Shown here piece by piece: positions 61,401 through 64,000 of a DNA stretch of 64,000 bases. The notes below the pieces were generated by a model, which did not search any database, had not been told where the DNA came from, and was given only the letters and a program-made list of their open reading frames with translations. Each line of letters opens with the position of its first letter. Within the stretch, counting starts at the first letter, position 1. Source of the DNA: Paraescarpia echinospica (taxonomy: Eukaryota; Annelida; Polychaeta; Sabellida; Siboglinidae); NCBI GenBank assembly GCA_020002185.1, contig CM034533.1, forward strand, positions 72,441,579 through 72,505,578. The letters are read 5' to 3'. The position numbers and the translations under genes are program-made.

Positions 61401-62506
61401 TTAGTATATTGATACCGTCATATCAATGTTGACAAACTTTCATCTGAGAGGGTTGTGGGGGGTTGAGGACAGATGAATGTAATTTAGTTTGATATCGGAC
61501 ATCAACGTTCTGAGATGATCCTTTAACTGCAAAGCCCTTGAATGTTTGGCATGTTCCTGTGGTTCTTACATTCAGAACAACTGATTCAGCGGAACACTTT
61601 GCACAGCTCTACAAAAACCGCTTTAAAATACACAGAACATAGTTAATTAGAGGGTAACTACAGTAGCAATTGATAAAACGAATACCAAAGAATAATTTTC
61701 AGGGGAAATCTCAAAATTGATGGATTCGCGATTGTTTCACATAAACGGCATTTACGGAAAATCAGTTTTGCCGACATCCGACTCATTTCGTTAAGATGGG
61801 TCACATATTCATAAATGATGTTTCACGTGACATTATTTTGAAAGATTTTCACAGTAAGTGTTCACACTCCTTGTGAAATGTCATGTTTTCATTTACTGTC
61901 GTATCTTTAAAATTAGGTGTTCTATCTTGACCAATTTTGTAGTGTATTAAGAATGTGTGAAAAGTAGGTCAAATATTAAATAATAATCAGTTTGCATAAT
62001 GGTAACCGTGGTAGCCAGATCATTCTTTAACATTCTGACAGAGGTTTTGTGGAAAATCCCATGGAAAATGAATTTGTGTGTTTGTGTAATTTATTCTAAC
62101 AAATAGTATATTAAGTTGTGCAATGAAGTAGTTTGGCTGAATAAAGAGTAAAACTATTGGTAAAAAATTGATTTGTTTGATTGTTTAAAAAAATTTTAAC
62201 ATAAGATAATATTAAAAATGCATTCAAATTTAAAAAATGGCAACTGTGTTGACCCCGATGGCACTCACTCCTACTGTATGTCATGTTTCAGGCTCCAGTC
62301 AGCAGCCTCTCCCCTACCCTGTGTACGGCGCAGCCATGCCCTACCCCGTCTATCCTCCAGCCAACTACGTGCCCCCATCGATGCCCCAGGGCTACAACCC
62401 CTACGCCCAGTACGGCTACCCCCAACAAGGCCAGCCACAGATGCCCCAGTATTCGACCCCACAGCAACAACCGCCCTACCAGCAGTACCCCCAACAGCAC
62501 TGGTGA
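52349..62506 (+). CDS. PDCD6IP: ALIX/PDCD6IP gene, last five coding exons
   Basis: Exons 52349-52483, 54494-54662, 57217-57330, 59216-59317 and 62292-62506 join in frame (phases 0,1,1,1) with GT-AG borders. They encode the final V-domain helix ([20 protein letters not shown], then [20 protein letters not shown] and [15 protein letters not shown]) and the Pro-rich tail. ALIX links ESCRT-I and ESCRT-III in multivesicular bodies, cytokinesis and membrane repair. Tail landmarks are two PSAP tetrapeptides (TSG101-binding type), [14 protein letters not shown] (SH3-ligand-like) and a Tyr/Pro/Gln-rich end ([15 protein letters not shown]). Bro1-domain exons were not found upstream in the window. Introns are loaded with minisatellites. 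Confidence 0.95.
52643..54493 (+). repeat. 51-bp array repeating ALIX splice acceptor plus exon start
   Basis: About 36 units of TTGTCTTCCYGTCCACAG followed by TTCTACAATGACCTCACAGA and GCTGTTGTTTAYA. Each contains a pyrimidine-rich CAG acceptor followed by the first ~24 bases of the next ALIX exon. The last unit passes into the true exon at 54494. Units vary (AATGACC/AGTGCCC, CCC/TGT). Three irregular units (near 52945, 53548 and 54335) break the frame; the last three or four units are in frame with the exon. Confidence 0.95.
54494..54662 (+). CDS. PDCD6IP: ALIX exon: [13 protein letters not shown] to Pro-rich start
   Basis: Encodes [40 protein letters not shown] and [15 protein letters not shown]. 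It ends in phase 1 before gtaaaa. Which of the upstream array acceptors is used cannot be read from DNA; the last one gives the canonical protein. Confidence 0.95.
54718..54765. repeat. (GT)n microsatellite
   Basis: A short GT run about 55 bp downstream of the ALIX exon donor. Confidence 0.95.
55053..55561. repeat. 39-bp minisatellite, 13 copies
   Basis: The unit AGTTTGCCTCTCACTGCTGT then ATTACGAGTCGTAGAATAC repeats 13 times, with ATTATGAG, ATTAGGAG and AATAAAG variants. The unit length is 13 codons, so both strands appear open. It is intronic in ALIX. Confidence 0.97.
55562..56102. other. ALIX intron sequence
   Basis: Nothing recognised, apart from scattered GTCACTG/GTGTCAC motifs near 55890-56070. 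Confidence 0.45.
56103..56318 (+). CDS. PDCD6IP: Candidate ALIX cassette exon (Pro/Gln-rich)
   Basis: A 216-bp open stretch preceded by ...gtcacaacag and followed by gtagtg, entering and leaving in phase 1. It could therefore be included between the exons ending at 54662 and starting at 57217 without a frame change. It would encode [39 protein letters not shown] and [10 protein letters not shown]. The acceptor has a weak pyrimidine tract, so this is only a candidate; part of the stretch is a diverged ATGGTGACACCTCC repeat. Confidence 0.35.
56319..57216. other. ALIX intron sequence
   Basis: A (GTTGTT)n-like stretch near 57000. Otherwise no feature. Confidence 0.45.
57217..57330 (+). CDS. PDCD6IP: ALIX exon: PSAP and poly-Pro tail
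   Basis: Acceptor ttctccccag, donor gtacac. It encodes [20 protein letters not shown] then [18 protein letters not shown], with two PSAP motifs and an Arg-flanked polyproline run. Confidence 0.93.
57331..59215. other. ALIX intron sequence
   Basis: No recognisable element or exon. Short frames such as 58060-58251 have no splice-compatible context. Confidence 0.5.
59216..59317 (+). CDS. PDCD6IP: ALIX exon: Pro-rich tail
   Basis: Acceptor tgcttgtag, donor gtaagt. It encodes [20 protein letters not shown] then [14 protein letters not shown], phase 1 to 1. Confidence 0.9.
59640..60220. repeat. ~170-bp tandem repeat, 3-4 diverged copies
   Basis: Each unit contains AAAACCTGC, ATACCTTRGTTAGCATGGAC, ATATCTGGCT and ACTTGAAGATAATGGCA..CTC. 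Units start near 59750, 59925 and 60100, with an older partial unit near 59650. Confidence 0.85.
60221..61040. repeat. 25-bp minisatellite, ~33 copies
   Basis: The unit TTACAGTATCGCCTTCCTTC then CCTTC recurs about 33 times, with a TTTTACAGCATCCCCTTCC variant interspersed. Each unit is a pyrimidine tract followed by TTACAG, a pseudo 3' splice site. Confidence 0.97.
61041..62291. other. ALIX last intron, 3' part
   Basis: Includes the right end of the TA-flanked element. Apart from the inverted repeat at 61294-61517, no feature is seen. Confidence 0.5.
61294..61517. mobile_element. Small 38-bp inverted-repeat (MITE-like) element
   Basis: CATCTCAGAACGTTGATGTC... (61294-61331) is mirrored at 61480-61517 with about two mismatches. 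It is nested inside the larger inverted-repeat element. Confidence 0.75.
62292..62506 (+). CDS. PDCD6IP: ALIX last exon: Tyr/Pro/Gln-rich C terminus and stop
   Basis: Acceptor tcatgtttcag. It encodes [40 protein letters not shown] and [14 protein letters not shown], ending QQYPQQHW and TGA. It matches the vertebrate tail style ending in YPQQ. Confidence 0.95.
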
Positions 62507-63870
62507 TGGAGAGACATCCAGAATATTCACGATGAGAGACTGCAAATGACAGAGAGATGAAACACCGGTTACATGCTTACATCAAGATAATCATCTTTGT
62601 TATCTTCAGGCTTTTCTTACATGTTTAATCTACGCAGCTGGGTCAATATTTATACATTGATGTCGTGCTTTCATTCGCGCCATATCGCCACTGAACTCTA
62701 CTACACGGTGGTGCCATCTGGTGTATAGTTAAGATTAGCAAATGTGTACAGCTGTGTAAGACATAAACATTTATTTGTTAGTTTACCAAAACATATGTTA
62801 ATCAAATTGTTAAAATACTGAGTTTGTGATGGCTGTTTTAACAAAATAGTTGGCAGAATTGTGTTCACATATCTGTGATTGGGAGTTGGGTACAAGTAGA
62901 TTTGAGCTTTAGAAGGTAATTGATTCATGTAGTTGATTAATTTAAGATAATTGCATTTTGAAGGCTTCATGTACATCCCCCAAAACATTGTAAATGCCTG
63001 GAAACAACCTGCTTAAATATGATCAAGTCTAGGCATGTTGCATGACAAAAACACTTTCATAGAATGTTTCTACATATTTAAACTGTTATTTTAAAGCTGG
63101 AAAAGATTAACAAATATGTTATGACAAATTGTTGAATCAGTCTGTAATTGTATCTACAGCTACTTTGTATTTTAAAAATTATGGAACTTAATATATTATG
63201 TTTTCAAACAGATTGCTGTACTAGAATATTGATCATATGTTTGTCATTAGTAGTGGTACTGGTACTTCAACACGGTGTATTCGCAAGTAGGTAACCTGTT
63301 TTGGTGACACTTTGTGGCAGTGTGTTCGACAGTGTTAATTCTAGCAATTTGTCATTCGGCACGTTTTTTAAGCATCTTCATTCTAATTAACTCATGCATA
63401 GTTTTTTCTTTCGTACAGTTAATCGGTCTGCATTTCATCCCTCCACGTTATGTCATGAAATGCTGGACTTGTCACGATAATAATTGTTTCCATCGAAGTT
63501 TGCCAGATTGTTGACATCACAAACACTGGCTGCCAAGTGACAATGTTGTGAAATAGTTGCCAACTTATGTACATTTGGAACCTCTCTATTAAGGTCGCCG
63601 TCGGGACTGGCCAAAAGTGACCTGAGTAGTGAGGTGACCATATTAGCGGGACTAATAAAGTAATTTTTGACTCTCATGGTGACCTTAATTGTGAGGTGGT
63701 TGTATTACATGGTGACAGTAAAGCAAGGTTCTACTTTACATATTAGCGGAGTTGATCTGTCATTACGATAACATAAATGATACTGTTGCATCTGTCTGGT
63801 GAGGGGTTTCATATAGTTCAAAACAATTGTGGCGCATTACAGTCTGCTTTGTCCACACGTTTTGTACATG
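62507..63870 (+). other. ALIX 3' UTR and flank
   Basis: No further gene is recognised. AATAAA at 63654-63659 is a possible poly(A) signal about 1.15 kb after the stop. A TAGTGAGGTGACCATATTAGCGGGACT-like phrase repeats in diverged form at 63630-63740. Confidence 0.4.
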
Positions 63871-64000
63871 TACCTATATAGGTACATGTGTGTGTGTACC
63901 TATATAGGTACATGTGTGTACATATATAGGTACATGTGTGTACCTATATAGGTACATGTGTACTTATATATGTACATGCGTGTACCTGTGTAGGTACATG
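63871..64000. repeat. Tandem palindrome array at window edge
   Basis: Five units of GTACCTATATAGGTACATGT then GTG. Each has the perfect palindrome GTACCTATATAGGTAC or a variant (GTACTTATATATGTAC). It runs off the end of the window. Confidence 0.95.

Larger units (their letters stand above)
59426..61805. mobile_element. 2.4-kb inverted-repeat element in ALIX intron
   Basis: TGTGACCCATCTTAAC.AAAT followed by GAGTCG.ATGTCGG at 59426-59460 is mirrored at 61771-61805 (about 35 bp, two mismatches). It is flanked by TA on both sides (59424-59425 and 61806-61807), as expected for TA-targeting transposons. There is no transposase; the inside holds ~170-bp and 25-bp tandem arrays and a smaller inverted-repeat element. 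Confidence 0.75.

Overview
This is animal nuclear DNA: split genes with GT-AG introns, abundant AT-rich spacer, long microsatellites, several minisatellites, tRNA-derived SINEs and at least six non-LTR retrotransposon (LINE) lineages. The element families and the two host genes suggest a marine invertebrate, possibly a mollusc or other lophotrochozoan. This is inferred from family resemblance, not proven. No bacterial genes, operons, rRNA genes or CRISPR arrays were seen.

Host genes. (1) 156-4524 (+): the 3' six coding exons of a DNase I-family endonuclease gene; phases join cleanly and the exons are too short to appear as long open frames. (2) 52349-62506 (+): the last five coding exons of ALIX/PDCD6IP, an ESCRT-associated adaptor, covering the end of the V domain and the Pro-rich tail, plus one possible cassette exon. 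No Bro1-domain exons were recognised in the 48 kb between the two genes.

Mobile DNA, left to right. 5.2-11.7 kb holds decayed LINE fragments, including three copies of one CR1-like family. 12.0-17.6 kb is a Polinton-like or virus-like relic: a protein-primed family B DNA polymerase with a Vsr-like nuclease segment and one in-frame TGA, a convergent zinc-finger ORF and two complex repeat arrays. 18.1-20.6 kb is an L2/CR1-like LINE with two nonsense codons, followed by a tRNA-SINE. 22.6-23.3 kb is a broken basic-protein gene. 26.2-34.4 kb is a minus-strand pile of truncated LINEs; in one of them two minisatellites have grown from LINE coding sequence. 38.0-41.2 kb is an intact RTE-clade LINE (1010 aa) with a 9-bp target-site duplication, nested in the reverse transcriptase of another LINE spanning 37.8-43.5 kb. 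44.1-46.9 kb is a fourth CR1-like copy with an internal deletion.

The ALIX locus is unusually rich in tandem arrays: 57-bp units (50.0-52.0 kb), 25-bp units (52.0-52.3 kb), 51-bp units that each repeat a splice acceptor plus exon start (52.6-54.5 kb), 39-bp units (55.1-55.6 kb), and a TA-flanked inverted-repeat element (59.4-61.8 kb) carrying about 170-bp and 25-bp arrays. The recurring theme of the window is tandem repeats made from coding or splice-site sequence. Examples are the ALIX acceptor array and the LINE-derived 58-bp and 53-bp arrays; a third LINE fragment is also split by a purine microsatellite.
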